Of a DNA stretch of 64,000 nucleotides, positions 47,984 through 55,951 are shown in pieces. Position numbers and translations under genes: made by a program. The notes below the pieces were generated by a model. It worked only from the letters and a program-made list of their open reading frames with translations. It did not search any database and was not told the origin of the DNA. Numbering within the stretch: position 1 is the first letter of the stretch; each line of letters begins with the position of its first letter. Source of the DNA: Lysobacter alkalisoli (GTDB taxonomy: Bacteria > Pseudomonadota > Gammaproteobacteria > Xanthomonadales > Xanthomonadaceae); assembly GCF_006547045.1 (NCBI RefSeq), contig NZ_CP041242.1:1932001-1996000 (forward strand), given 5' to 3'.

Positions 47984-48048
47984 AAGCCCGCCAGTCCGCA
48001 CCCCCGTATGCTCCCCTCCCCTTACGGTTCCGGACTGGCGGGCTTCCT
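47984..48048. terminator. Long-loop hairpin after the phasin gene
   Basis: AAGCCCGCCAGTCCG (47984-47998) pairs with CGGACTGGCGGGCTT (48031-48045) around a C-rich loop, followed by CCTTGTTT. Likely a terminator, although a small structured RNA is not excluded. CAGGAGC and GCTCCTG a little upstream form another hairpin. Confidence 0.55.
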
Positions 48049-48204
48049 TGTTTCGTCCCCGACCGCACCTGTTCGCTCCTCCTCGCCTGATTGGGCGCTG
48101 CCTCACTGACTTCGCGGATCGCAACGCGTATATTTCGCGACGCCCGTGACCCGGGCCCGCTTCTCGAACCGTCTGCAGCGCAACATCCCGACACAGGGGA
48201 CAGG

Positions 48205-49206
48205 ATGCTCACCGCTTCAACCGTCATCACCTCCCTGGGCATCGCCACCGTCATCGGCATGGCCCTTGCCCTCTACCTCTGGCGGATCCGTCGCCCGCAA
48301 CTGCTCGTCCAGCGAGGCCTGGCCGCACTCGCCACGATGCGCTGGCGCGAATACTCGGGCTTCATCGTCGAAGCCCTGCATGCCCAGGGCTTCGAAGCCA
48401 TAGGCTCCGGAACACCACCGCAAGGCGCTGGCAAGACCGACCTGTGCCTGAGCCGCGATGGCTCGAACTGGCTGCTGAGCTGCAGGCAGTCCCCCGATCA
48501 CGGCATCGACGCGGCCCACCTGGCCGGATTCGCCGGCACCGTACGTGCGCAGGAGGCTGCCGGCGGCATCATCGCCACCCTCGGCACCGTCCAGAAAGAC
48601 GCGCGCGACAACGTCCATGGCATCGAACTGTTGCATGGCGAGTCGCTGTGGATGCTGGTTGAGCCACTGCTGCCTGCCGGACTGCGTCATGAATTGGCAG
48701 AGGCCGTCCGCAAGCGCGCCGTCGTCGAGGCGGTATTGGCCTGCGGCCTGGCCCTGCTGGCCGGTTTCACGATAGCGCTGGCGGTAGCCGGGGTCCCGGC
48801 CGATCCGCCGTCCCCGGCCGCTCCCGCGCCGGAGCCGACACCGCAGCCCGTACCAGCCAGCGCACCCCGACCAGAACAGCCGCCCCCTGCCGAGGCCAGT
48901 CCGGAGCCTTCGGCTTCGGCCCCGGTCGCAGCCGCAGCCGCAGCCGACGGAGTCGACGAAGAGACCCAGCGCAAGCGGATCACCGAACGGGTCGGAGAGC
49001 TGGTCGGCATCAAGCGTGCTGTCTGGTCGACGCGCTCGACCCTGGTCGTGTTCCTGGACGACAGCATTCCAGATGGCCCGGAGCTGACACGCCCGATCTG
49101 CGACGTGCTCAGCGACTACCCCGCACTGCGCTCCTCGCGCCTGCAACTGGAGCCGCCGGAGGGCAGCGACCGCCGGGTGCGCTTCCTGCAGTGCCACGCC
49201 TGGTGA
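48205..49206 (+). CDS. Membrane protein with Mrr-like nuclease-fold domain
   Basis: A 333-residue protein. One N-terminal transmembrane helix precedes a segment (MRWREYSGFIVEALHAQGFE, then GKTDLCLSRDGSNWLLSCRQ, and TVRAQEAAGGIIAT) resembling the restriction-endonuclease type IV/Mrr fold, but the usual QxK is CRQ here, so catalysis is doubtful. A second helix near residue 175-195 is followed by a Pro/Ala-rich linker and a C-terminal domain with two Cys (RPICDVLSDYP, FLQCHAW). Function unknown. AGGGGA precedes the ATG. Confidence 0.65.
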   Translation: MLTASTVITSLGIATVIGMALALYLWRIRRPQLLVQRGLAALATMRWREYSGFIVEALHAQGFEAIGSGTPPQGAGKTDLCLSRDGSNWLLSCRQSPDHGIDAAHLAGFAGTVRAQEAAGGIIATLGTVQKDARDNVHGIELLHGESLWMLVEPLLPAGLRHELAEAVRKRAVVEAVLACGLALLAGFTIALAVAGVPADPPSPAAPAPEPTPQPVPASAPRPEQPPPAEASPEPSASAPVAAAAAADGVDEETQRKRITERVGELVGIKRAVWSTRSTLVVFLDDSIPDGPELTRPICDVLSDYPALRSSRLQLEPPEGSDRRVRFLQCHAW

Positions 49207-49248
49207 CCCGGCGGAGTCTGTCACACAGGCGCCGGACCTGCGTCCCGC

Positions 49249-49277
49249 TTGTCACACGGCTGCAACCTGCCTGACAG
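49249..49277 (+). promoter_or_regulatory. Pho-box-like site upstream of phoX
   Basis: TTGTCAC, CTGCAAC and CTGACAG start at 49249, 49260 and 49271, an exact 11-base period, as in PhoB-binding boxes (CTGTCAT-like units with 4-base spacers). Another CTGTCAC is at 49218-49224. The site ends 198 bases before the phoX start, so a long leader or a nearer second promoter is implied. Confidence 0.5.
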
Positions 49278-49475
49278 CGAACCTTAGCGCTGGCCTCCTA
49301 GCGTATGACGGCCGGAGCGAATCATCGACGCCGGACGTGATCCGGTCTTGCATGTCCCGGAGGGGGCGGGACATGCAGACCCATGCGCCGGCCGGCCCTG
49401 CCTCGCACGTCCCCGTCCATGTCCGCTCCGCGCCCGGCACGCCGCCGGTCCTACCCAGCCATCGCGAGGTGAGGC

Positions 49476-51482
49476 ATGACCGATTCAAATTCCCCCGTTC
49501 CGTACGGCGACGACGCCAGCGCGGATTTCGATCACGAAGACAGCAACCGCTCGTCGAACCGCCATTTCAACGACATCCTGACCACCCAGCTCAAGCGCCG
49601 GCAACTGCTCAAGGGTGGCCTGGGACTTGCAGTGGCCGGCGGCCTGTTCGCCCATGCCGGCTGGCTCGGCGCCGCGCCTCCCCACGCCAGCGGCAAGCCC
49701 GGGCTGGGACACGGTTTTCCCGGAAAGCCCGGCAGACCCATCGAGCTGGGCTTCACTGCAATCGCTGCCAGCCGCGTCGACGACATCGTCGTGCCGCCGG
49801 AATACACCTTCGACGTGATCCTGCCCTGGGGCACCCCGATCCTCGGCGATTACCCGGCCTACCTGGATGGCGGCCACAACAGCGGCGTCGACCAGGAACA
49901 GCAGATCGGCATGCACCACGACGGCATGCACTACTTTCCGCTCTCGCCCAGCCCGGTCCATGGCAGCCGCCACGGCTTGCTGGTAATGAACCACGAGTAC
50001 ATCGACCAGAGGGCGATGCACGCCAGCGGCCCGACCCTGGTCGACGGCGTCCGCGATGCCGACGAAGTCCGCAAGGAGATCGCCGCCCACGGCGTCAGCG
50101 TGGTCGAGATCCGCGAACACCGTGGCCGATGGGAAGTGGTCCGCGGACGCTTCAACCGCCGCGTCACCGCCGCCACCCCGATGGAAATCCGTGGACCGGC
50201 ACGCAGCCACGTCAAGATGCGGACCGCGTACAGCCCGGACGGCACCCGTACCCGCGGCACCCACAACAACTGTGCACACGGCTTCACCCCGTGGGGGACC
50301 TACCTGACCTGCGAGGAGAACTTCGCCGGCTACTACGTCAACCGCGGCGAGCGACCGCGCGAACACGGCCGCTACGGCGTCGCGACCGGCAACGGCCGCT
50401 ATCGCTGGGAGACGGTCGAACCACGCTACGACGCCACCCCCGGCATCGGCGAAGCCACCAGCGACTTCCGCAACGAACCCAACACCCAGGGCTGGATCAC
50501 CGAGATCAATCCATTCAGGCCCGGCAGCACCCCGGTCAAGCACACCGCGATGGGGCGCTTCGCCCACGAAGGCATCGTGTTCGCCAAACCCGGGCCGGGA
50601 CGCCCCCTGGTCGCCTACATGGGCGACGATGCGCAGAACGAGTACATCTACAAATACGTCAGCCGCGAGAACTACATCCCCGGCCGCGCCGGCAGCCACC
50701 TGCTCGACGACGGCACCCTGTACGCGGCCCGCTTCAATGACGACGGCCACGGCGAATGGCTGCCGCTGGACATCGACGACGCCGGCTTCCGCGCCGCCGC
50801 CGACGCCGCCGGAGTCGCCTTCAGCGACCAGGGCGACGTGGTGATCAACGCCCGCCTTGCCGCCGACGTCGCCGGCGCCACGCCGATGGACCGGCCCGAA
50901 TGGGGCGCCGTGGACCCAAACAACGGCTGGGTCTACTTCACCCTGACCAACAACAGTCAGCGCGGCAACTCCAGCGAGGTCGACGAGGCCAACCCGCGCG
51001 GCCCGAATCCGTACGGCCACATCATCCGCTTCCTCGAAGACGGCGGCCGCCATGACTCGGCCACGTTCACCTGGGACATCTTCCTGCTCAGCGGCACCGA
51101 GTCCGACAGCCTCGGCCCGGACGGCAACCCGCTCACCGCCGACAACATCCACGCCAGCCCGGACGGCCTGTGGTTCGATGCCAACGGACTGCTCTGGATC
51201 CAGACCGACATGAGCGGCAGTCAGCTGGCCAGCGGTCCCTTCGGCAACAACCAGATGCTGGTCGCCAATCCCGCCACCGGCCAGATCAAGCGCTTCCTCA
51301 GCGGGCCAAACGTGTGCGAGGTCACCGGCGTGGTCGCCACCCCCGACCACCGCACCCTGTTCGTCAACATCCAGCATCCGGGCGAAGGCGGTGGCGGAAG
51401 CAGCTGGCCGGGCAATGTGCTGCGTCCACGATCGGCGACGGTGGTAGTCCGACGCAGGGACGGCGGTATCGTCGGCACCTGA
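49476..51482 (+). CDS. phoX: PhoX-family alkaline phosphatase (Tat-exported)
   Basis: A 668-residue phosphatase that frees phosphate from organic esters in the periplasm; the family uses Ca2+ and Fe3+. The Tat signal is visible near residues 39-70 (KRRQLLKGGLGLAVAGG). Family landmarks: GMHHDGMHYFPL, LLVMNHEY, GTHNNCAHGFTPWGTYLTCEENF, GRFAHEGI and MGDDAQNEYIYKY (a core metal-binding segment). Normal length. A Pho-box-like site lies upstream, consistent with induction under phosphate limitation. A strong terminator follows. Confidence 0.93.
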   Translation: MTDSNSPVPYGDDASADFDHEDSNRSSNRHFNDILTTQLKRRQLLKGGLGLAVAGGLFAHAGWLGAAPPHASGKPGLGHGFPGKPGRPIELGFTAIAASRVDDIVVPPEYTFDVILPWGTPILGDYPAYLDGGHNSGVDQEQQIGMHHDGMHYFPLSPSPVHGSRHGLLVMNHEYIDQRAMHASGPTLVDGVRDADEVRKEIAAHGVSVVEIREHRGRWEVVRGRFNRRVTAATPMEIRGPARSHVKMRTAYSPDGTRTRGTHNNCAHGFTPWGTYLTCEENFAGYYVNRGERPREHGRYGVATGNGRYRWETVEPRYDATPGIGEATSDFRNEPNTQGWITEINPFRPGSTPVKHTAMGRFAHEGIVFAKPGPGRPLVAYMGDDAQNEYIYKYVSRENYIPGRAGSHLLDDGTLYAARFNDDGHGEWLPLDIDDAGFRAAADAAGVAFSDQGDVVINARLAADVAGATPMDRPEWGAVDPNNGWVYFTLTNNSQRGNSSEVDEANPRGPNPYGHIIRFLEDGGRHDSATFTWDIFLLSGTESDSLGPDGNPLTADNIHASPDGLWFDANGLLWIQTDMSGSQLASGPFGNNQMLVANPATGQIKRFLSGPNVCEVTGVVATPDHRTLFVNIQHPGEGGGGSSWPGNVLRPRSATVVVRRRDGGIVGT

Positions 51483-51507
51483 ACAACGCCGGCCCGCCAT
51501 CTACCCG

Positions 51508-51540
51508 AAAGGCCCGCCAGTTCCGGCGGGCCTTTTGTTT
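51508..51540 (+). terminator. Terminator after phoX
   Basis: AAAGGCCCGCC-AGTTCC-GGCGGGCCTTTT followed by GTTT. Confidence 0.92.
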
Positions 51541-51592
51541 GACCCACCCGCAGACGCGTGCTATCACCCGTCCATCACGTCGGAGCATCGAC

Positions 51593-51850
51593 ATGTCGGA
51601 CATCAAGGACCGGTTCGAACAGGCCGCGCAGGACGTGCACCTGCTGCCCGAGCGGCCCGACAACCAGACCCTCCTGCGCCTCTACGCGCTCTACAAGCAG
51701 GCTACCGAAGGCGACACGATCGGGCCCAAGCCCGGCTTCTTCGATTTCATCGGCAGCGCCAAACACGAGGCCTGGGCACGTCTTGCCGGCATGCCGCACG
51801 AGGAGGCCATGCAGCAGTACATCGACCTCGTCGAAAGGCTGCGCGCCTGA
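51593..51850 (+). CDS. Acyl-CoA-binding protein
   Basis: An 85-residue four-helix protein that binds long-chain acyl-CoA esters. Signatures: FEQAAQDVHLLPERPDNQTL, LYALYKQATEGD and KHEAWARLAGMPHEEAMQQY. The downstream TetR gene starts at the stop codon (TGATG), so the two are co-translated and the regulator may sense acyl-CoA (inference). Confidence 0.94.
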   Translation: MSDIKDRFEQAAQDVHLLPERPDNQTLLRLYALYKQATEGDTIGPKPGFFDFIGSAKHEAWARLAGMPHEEAMQQYIDLVERLRA

Positions 51851-52476
51851 TGGCCCGGCAGACCCGCCAGCGCATTCTCGATGCCAGTCTCGCCATGTTC
51901 AACGCACTGGGCGAGCCGAACGTCACCACCAACCACATCGCCGACGAACTGGAGATCAGCCCCGGCAACCTGTACTACCACTTCCGCAACAAGGACGACA
52001 TCATCGAGAAGCTGTTCACCCGCTTCGAGGCGTGCATGGACGCCGCCCTCGCGATACCGGAGGACCGCCAGCCCGGGTTGGAAGATATCTGGCTGCAACT
52101 GCACCGGGTGTTCGAGTGCATCTGGGACTATCGCTTCCTGCACCGCGACCTGGTCGAAATCCTGAGTCGCAACCGCCGCCTGCGGCTGCGCTTCTCGCGC
52201 ATCCTCAAGCGTGCCGACGAACAGGCCCACGCGGTCATGCGCGGCCTGACCCGGGCCGGCGTGATGCGCGCCTCCGCCACCGAACAGGCCGCCGCAGCCA
52301 CCAATGTGCTGCTGATCTCGACCTTCTGGCTCAACTACGCATCCATCCGCGGCGACACCAACGAGCAGGCCGCGATCCACTACGGCATCGTCCAGGTGAT
52401 GATGCTGATCGCACCGTTCCTGCGCGATGCCGAACGGGTCCACCTGCACCACCTGGTCCGGGCCTACACCGGCTGA
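51850..52476 (+). CDS. TetR-family transcriptional regulator
   Basis: A 208-residue regulator with a clear N-terminal helix-turn-helix (TTNHIADELEISPGNLYYHF, RNKDDIIEKLFTRFE) and an all-helical ligand domain. Close relatives with the TNHIADEL-ISPGNLYYHF motif are often next to acyl-CoA or fatty-acid genes. Translationally coupled to the acyl-CoA-binding protein. Confidence 0.92.
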   Translation: MARQTRQRILDASLAMFNALGEPNVTTNHIADELEISPGNLYYHFRNKDDIIEKLFTRFEACMDAALAIPEDRQPGLEDIWLQLHRVFECIWDYRFLHRDLVEILSRNRRLRLRFSRILKRADEQAHAVMRGLTRAGVMRASATEQAAAATNVLLISTFWLNYASIRGDTNEQAAIHYGIVQVMMLIAPFLRDAERVHLHHLVRAYTG

Positions 52477-52581
52477 ACAGGGCCCCGCCCGCGCGGGAAT
52501 CCGTCCCGCCCCCCTTGCCTGCCGCCCCACCTGTCAGTAAACTGCGCGGCTCGCGACGGGCACCACCATGGCCCCGCGCGC

Positions 52582-52656
52582 GGGCGGTTAGCTCAGCGGT
52601 AGAGCATTGCCTTCACACGGCAAGGGTCGCAGGTTCGATCCCTGCACCGCCCACCA
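52582..52656 (+). tRNA. tRNA-Val (anticodon CAC)
   Basis: A 75-base cloverleaf: acceptor GGGCGGT/ACCGCCC, D-arm GCTCAGCGGTAGAGC, anticodon stem-loop TTGCC-TTCACAC-GGCAA (anticodon CAC), T-arm GCAGGTTCGATCCCTGC and encoded CCA. Confidence 0.96.
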
Positions 52657-52659
52657 TAC

Positions 52660-52684
52660 AAGCCCCTGATTTTCAGGGGTTTTC
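52660..52684 (+). terminator. Terminator after tRNA-Val
   Basis: CCCCTGA-TTTT-TCAGGGG-type hairpin followed by TTTT. Confidence 0.85.
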
Positions 52685-52774
52685 TGTTTGCGGCCTCCGA
52701 GTTCAGGCCGTGCAGGAATCCAAAAGCACTGCAAACCGCTCTCCCCGATCGCACCAATCGTTAGCTACCGCAGG

Positions 52775-53083
52775 GGGCGACGGTCGTCCCGACCAGAGCC
52801 GCTCGTCCTGTGCGGCAGAGTGAAGTTGCAATTCAAGGCCGACCAACCCTACGCACTGAAGGTGGCGGATTTCACCTACACCTCGACCCGGCAAGGTCAC
52901 GTGTACGGACGAATTCCATTGGTCGTTGCAACATCTCCAAATGGGAGGTGTTAGATGGGGGCGATCGAGAGGTTGAGTGACGCACCAGCAGAAGCCGAAG
53001 CGGCCGACTATCGGCGACAAGCCCAGCATGCCATGGCGTTGTGACTCAAATCATCCAGTCTCCAGGATTCCAGGAGCGGTTCA
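52775..53083 (+). mobile_element. Degenerate IS3-family insertion sequence remnant
   Basis: The translation around 52805-52900 (FKADQPYALKVADFTYTSTR) matches the segment of IS3-family OrfB holding the first Asp of the DDE triad (consensus like ADxPNQLWVADFTYVSTW). After a large internal deletion, 52954-53044 encodes DAPAEAEAADYRRQAQHAMA, typical of the OrfB C-terminus (PAEAE-x2-YYRQ). TCTCCAGGATTCCAGGAGCG-GTTCA (53059-53083) resembles an IS3 terminal inverted repeat. Most of the transposase is missing, so it cannot move. It lies between tRNA-Val and the flagellar operon. Confidence 0.7.
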
Positions 53084-53108
53084 ATGCAGACACTCAGGGC
53101 CAGCTTGC

Positions 53109-53786
53109 CTAGTCACCGCCCAACTCCACACGAAGCTTCTCCAGCGCCGACCGATGGAGTTGAGAAATCCGCCCCTTTGTGATCCCCCACATAGCTGCGA
53201 TGTCGTTAAAGGGAATGTGATTGAAATAGTGCGCCTGGATGATGAACTTCAGGCGATCTGGAAGGCTATCGACGGCGCTTCTCAAATGGTCACCCAACTC
53301 CATTGACTGGGCATATGCCAAACCGTCTTGCCTGTCCACGACCGATGCCTGCACGGATTCCAACAGGAATCCCAACCCCAACCCAACAACGCTTTCGATC
53401 ACGTAATCGAGGGAAGACTCGACGCCACTCTCCTGAAGGTGATCGAGACGGGACGCAAAGCGGCCTTCCTCTGGGGCAGCCCTCCGATCTCCCAGAATGG
53501 CCCGGATGCCGTTGAAAACCGAGCCACGCACACGGCGTGTGGCATAGGCCCGGAAAGGGATGCCTCGCTGGGGATCATAACGAGACATGGCCTCAAGCAG
53601 CCCAATCGTCGCGTTCTGCACGAAATCATCGCCATCGACCGAGGCCGCCACTATGCGACGGCGAACGTTCCAAGCGATGCCCTTGGCCCAACCGACGTGC
53701 TGCGCAAACAGGCTGTCCCGCGCGTTCATATCGCCATGAGCACGGTACCTGTGCCAAAGCTCGGCCTCGGCGACACTCATCTCCAT
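53109..53786 (-). CDS. fliA: Flagellar sigma factor (sigma-28/FliA-like)
   Basis: A 225-residue sigma-70-family protein with region 2 (LWHRYRAHGDMNARDSLFAQ, DFVQNATIGLLEAMSRYDPQ, FRAYATRRVRGSVFNGIR) and region 4 (LPDRLKFIIQAHYFNHIPFN, WGITKGRISQLHRSALEKLR). The VRGSVFNGIR and GRISQLH motifs fit the FliA group. It follows fliP by three bases and is the last gene of the leftward operon. Its position at the end of this cluster suggests control of late genes, but no flagellin gene is in the window. Confidence 0.88.
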   Translation of the reverse strand: MEMSVAEAELWHRYRAHGDMNARDSLFAQHVGWAKGIAWNVRRRIVAASVDGDDFVQNATIGLLEAMSRYDPQRGIPFRAYATRRVRGSVFNGIRAILGDRRAAPEEGRFASRLDHLQESGVESSLDYVIESVVGLGLGFLLESVQASVVDRQDGLAYAQSMELGDHLRSAVDSLPDRLKFIIQAHYFNHIPFNDIAAMWGITKGRISQLHRSALEKLRVELGGD

Positions 53787-53789
53787 CAG

Positions 53790-54551
53790 CTATGTCCAAT
53801 AGCTGCTCAATAATGCTCTGGACACCAGAACCCAACCGTCGATCAGGACGAACAGCATGATCTTCAATGGAAGGCTGATCGTAGCTGGTGGCACCATGAT
53901 CATGCCAAGAGCCATCAGCACGGCCCCCGCCACGATGTCGATCAACAGGAAGGGCAGGAAGATCACAAACCCGATCTGGAATGCCGTCTTCAGTTCACTC
54001 AGCAGAAATGCAGGGAGCAGATGGCTGAAGCGGATATCCTCCACCGACTTGGGCGGTTCTGTCCTGGACATCTCCAGGACCGCTCGCAAATCCGACTCAC
54101 GGGTCTGACTGATCATGAACTCCCGAATGGGATGACTTCCCCGCTTCAAGGCGACCTGGGCAGGTATCTCGTCGGTCATGTATGGCGTGAGTGCATCCTG
54201 GTTGACCCTGTCCAGCACAGGCGCCATGGAGAAGAACGTCAAGCAGATTGCCAGAGTGACGATGACACTGTTGGGCGGCGTCTGGGGCAGGCCCAAGGCA
54301 TGGCGCAGCAATGCCAGCACGATCACGATACGAGTGAAGGAGGTCATCCCGATCAGGATGACGGGCACCAGTGACAACAGGCTCAAGGCGACGAAGTTGC
54401 GCAACGCCGGCGAGTAGTCCTGCTTGAGTACCTGCCCCATGATCTCAGCGGGCACCTGTGCACTGGCAACGCCCGCGATGCCCAAAGTCAACGCAGCTAC
54501 GATCCACGAACGGACTGTCCTGTGTCGTCTTGATCTAGACATCCGTTTCAT
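53790..54551 (-). CDS. fliP: Flagellar export gate protein FliP
   Basis: A 253-residue integral membrane protein of the type III export gate. A signal sequence (VRSWIVAALTLGIAGVASA) is followed by the family signatures LVPVILIGMTSFTRIVIVLA, LRHALGLPQTPPNSVIV and LIDIVAGAVLMALGMIMVPP. Length is normal, so the gate subunit appears intact. The ATG at 54551 has AAGG nearby; 54542 is an alternative. It overlaps the fliO stop. Confidence 0.93.
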   Translation of the reverse strand: MKRMSRSRRHRTVRSWIVAALTLGIAGVASAQVPAEIMGQVLKQDYSPALRNFVALSLLSLVPVILIGMTSFTRIVIVLALLRHALGLPQTPPNSVIVTLAICLTFFSMAPVLDRVNQDALTPYMTDEIPAQVALKRGSHPIREFMISQTRESDLRAVLEMSRTEPPKSVEDIRFSHLLPAFLLSELKTAFQIGFVIFLPFLLIDIVAGAVLMALGMIMVPPATISLPLKIMLFVLIDGWVLVSRALLSSYWT

Positions 54552-54894
54552 CAGCCTTTTCCATCTCATGCAGGGAAGCCGAGGCAGTCGACTCGACGAC
54601 AAGGTAGGCCTTTCGATCACAGTGCACGCAATAAATCATCGTCCTGGGGCTGAGCCGGAGCCGGTGCTCGACGCGGAGCGGATTCGCAAGCATGGTAGGC
54701 GCGCGCCGCGTCCAGCGTTCCAACCACCCGCGTCGCTTCGCCACCCACAGCACAGCCGTCGTGACTCCCAGCAAAAAAACCAGGATCAGCAGGACATCGA
54801 CGGCAGTTTCGCCAACCGGGTCACTCTCGGGGCGAAACGGAATGGGCTGGACCGTCTCCTGCCCCCCGGGTCGGGAGGTACTCGAAGAGTTCAC
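54535..54894 (-). CDS. fliO: Flagellar protein FliO
   Basis: A 119-residue single-pass membrane protein that helps assemble the FliP ring. A Pro/Gln-rich N-terminus, one helix (VDVLLILVFLLGVTTAVLWV), then a cytoplasmic domain with RVEHRLRLSPRTMIYCVHCD. Divergent but with family order and position (between fliN and fliP); the start overlaps the fliN stop as ATGA. Confidence 0.8.
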   Translation of the reverse strand: MNSSSTSRPGGQETVQPIPFRPESDPVGETAVDVLLILVFLLGVTTAVLWVAKRRGWLERWTRRAPTMLANPLRVEHRLRLSPRTMIYCVHCDRKAYLVVESTASASLHEMEKADETDV

Positions 54895-55199
54895 GCAAGC
54901 TCCAGGATGCGCACACCGAAGTGGTCATCCACAGCCAGAAGCTCGGCCGTGGCGACCGCCCGTCCGTTGAGCATCAGCGTCAGTGGGGCATCCAGCAGCT
55001 CGTTCATGCTGATGACGTCCCCGGACTTGAGGCCGAACAGGCGCTCCACCGACATCGTGACCGTACCGACCTGCGCTGCAAGCGAGACCTGGACATGTCC
55101 AATCAAGCTGATGTCTTTGTCAGTCCCCGTATCACCCTTCGCCTGCGGAAGCGGATGAGCCTCCCTCATCTCTACTGCAAGATTGCTATTCATGTTCAT
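54891..55199 (-). CDS. fliN: Flagellar switch protein FliN-like (SpoA domain)
   Basis: A 102-residue protein; residues 30-100 form a SpoA/FliN domain (GHVQVSLAAQVGTVTMSVER, then LKSGDVISMNELLDAPLTLM and VDDHFGVRILEL). The ATG at 55199 overlaps the upstream stop as ATGA. Shorter than usual FliN (about 130-140) but the domain is complete. Confidence 0.88.
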   Translation of the reverse strand: MNMNSNLAVEMREAHPLPQAKGDTGTDKDISLIGHVQVSLAAQVGTVTMSVERLFGLKSGDVISMNELLDAPLTLMLNGRAVATAELLAVDDHFGVRILELA

Positions 55200-55951
55200 T
55201 CCTGTTGGTTCTGTGCACCCATGCAACGAATCGCCCGATGGTCACCATCGGCAGCCAGTTGACCCGCCAGCACCACCGTGCCGTTGTCTGCCACAACTCG
55301 GACCATCGCTCCCAGGCGCACATCGCTCTTGACGATCTCACCAGGTCGAAGTGAAAGCGTTTCGGCTAGTCCCGCCCTTCCAAGATCCAGCATCACCGGC
55401 AACGACACTTCTTCATGCAAGATCGCGGTACGCCGAGAAGCAAGCGCTGGCGCGACATGACCTGTCACGGGCACCAACGACCTGCACATGGCATCGTCCA
55501 GGTGAACGCCAAGATCGATGGTGTCCATCTTCCATGTCATGGAAACAGCGCCATGACGTGCCGCATAAAAAAACGGAGCCGGAGCGTGATCCAAGTGCCT
55601 GGGCTCGTCCTGCGCTCCCGCGAGAACCCGCACGGCAGCGGATATCGCCCTCCGGCCGACCCCGAATGCAATGCCGGCCGAGTCCGGCTCAGGCAGTCCC
55701 AACAACAAGCAGCCCAACCGTTCGAAGGCGTGGGATGGAAGCTGCAGAAACAGCCGACCCGATGACCCGTCGATGCCGTACCACTCGCCGCCATCTCTGA
55801 CAAGAGGCCTATCGCCGGAAACGGTCACAGCGGGCACTCGACTCTGGTCGAGCGCCCACTCGCCCCACCATTGCCGGGCCCGTTCTTCAACAAGTGATCG
55901 CAAGCGCTCAATACGGCTGGCTCCTTGCCAACGCAGGGCTACCACGTTCAT
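55196..55951 (-). CDS. fliM: FliM/SctQ-like switch protein, short form
   Basis: A 251-residue protein in the fliM position. The C-terminal 70 residues form a SpoA domain (HEEVSLPVMLDLGRAGLAET, SLRPGEIVKSDVRLGAMVRV). The middle part is weakly conserved. The N-terminal CheY-binding segment of FliM (EIDALL type) is absent, and the protein is about 80 residues shorter than FliM. In length and layout it resembles the SctQ/HrcQ proteins of injectisomes. It could scaffold an export sorting platform without chemotactic switching (inference). TGATG overlap with flgE. Confidence 0.72.
   Translation of the reverse strand: MNVVALRWQGASRIERLRSLVEERARQWWGEWALDQSRVPAVTVSGDRPLVRDGGEWYGIDGSSGRLFLQLPSHAFERLGCLLLGLPEPDSAGIAFGVGRRAISAAVRVLAGAQDEPRHLDHAPAPFFYAARHGAVSMTWKMDTIDLGVHLDDAMCRSLVPVTGHVAPALASRRTAILHEEVSLPVMLDLGRAGLAETLSLRPGEIVKSDVRLGAMVRVVADNGTVVLAGQLAADGDHRAIRCMGAQNQQE

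Noticed and set aside
52954-53044. A 29-codon frame with a good ribosome-binding sequence (GGGAGG) after tRNA-Val
   Set aside because: Its sequence matches the C-terminus of an IS3 OrfB transposase and is best explained as part of the degenerate insertion element, not a separate small gene.
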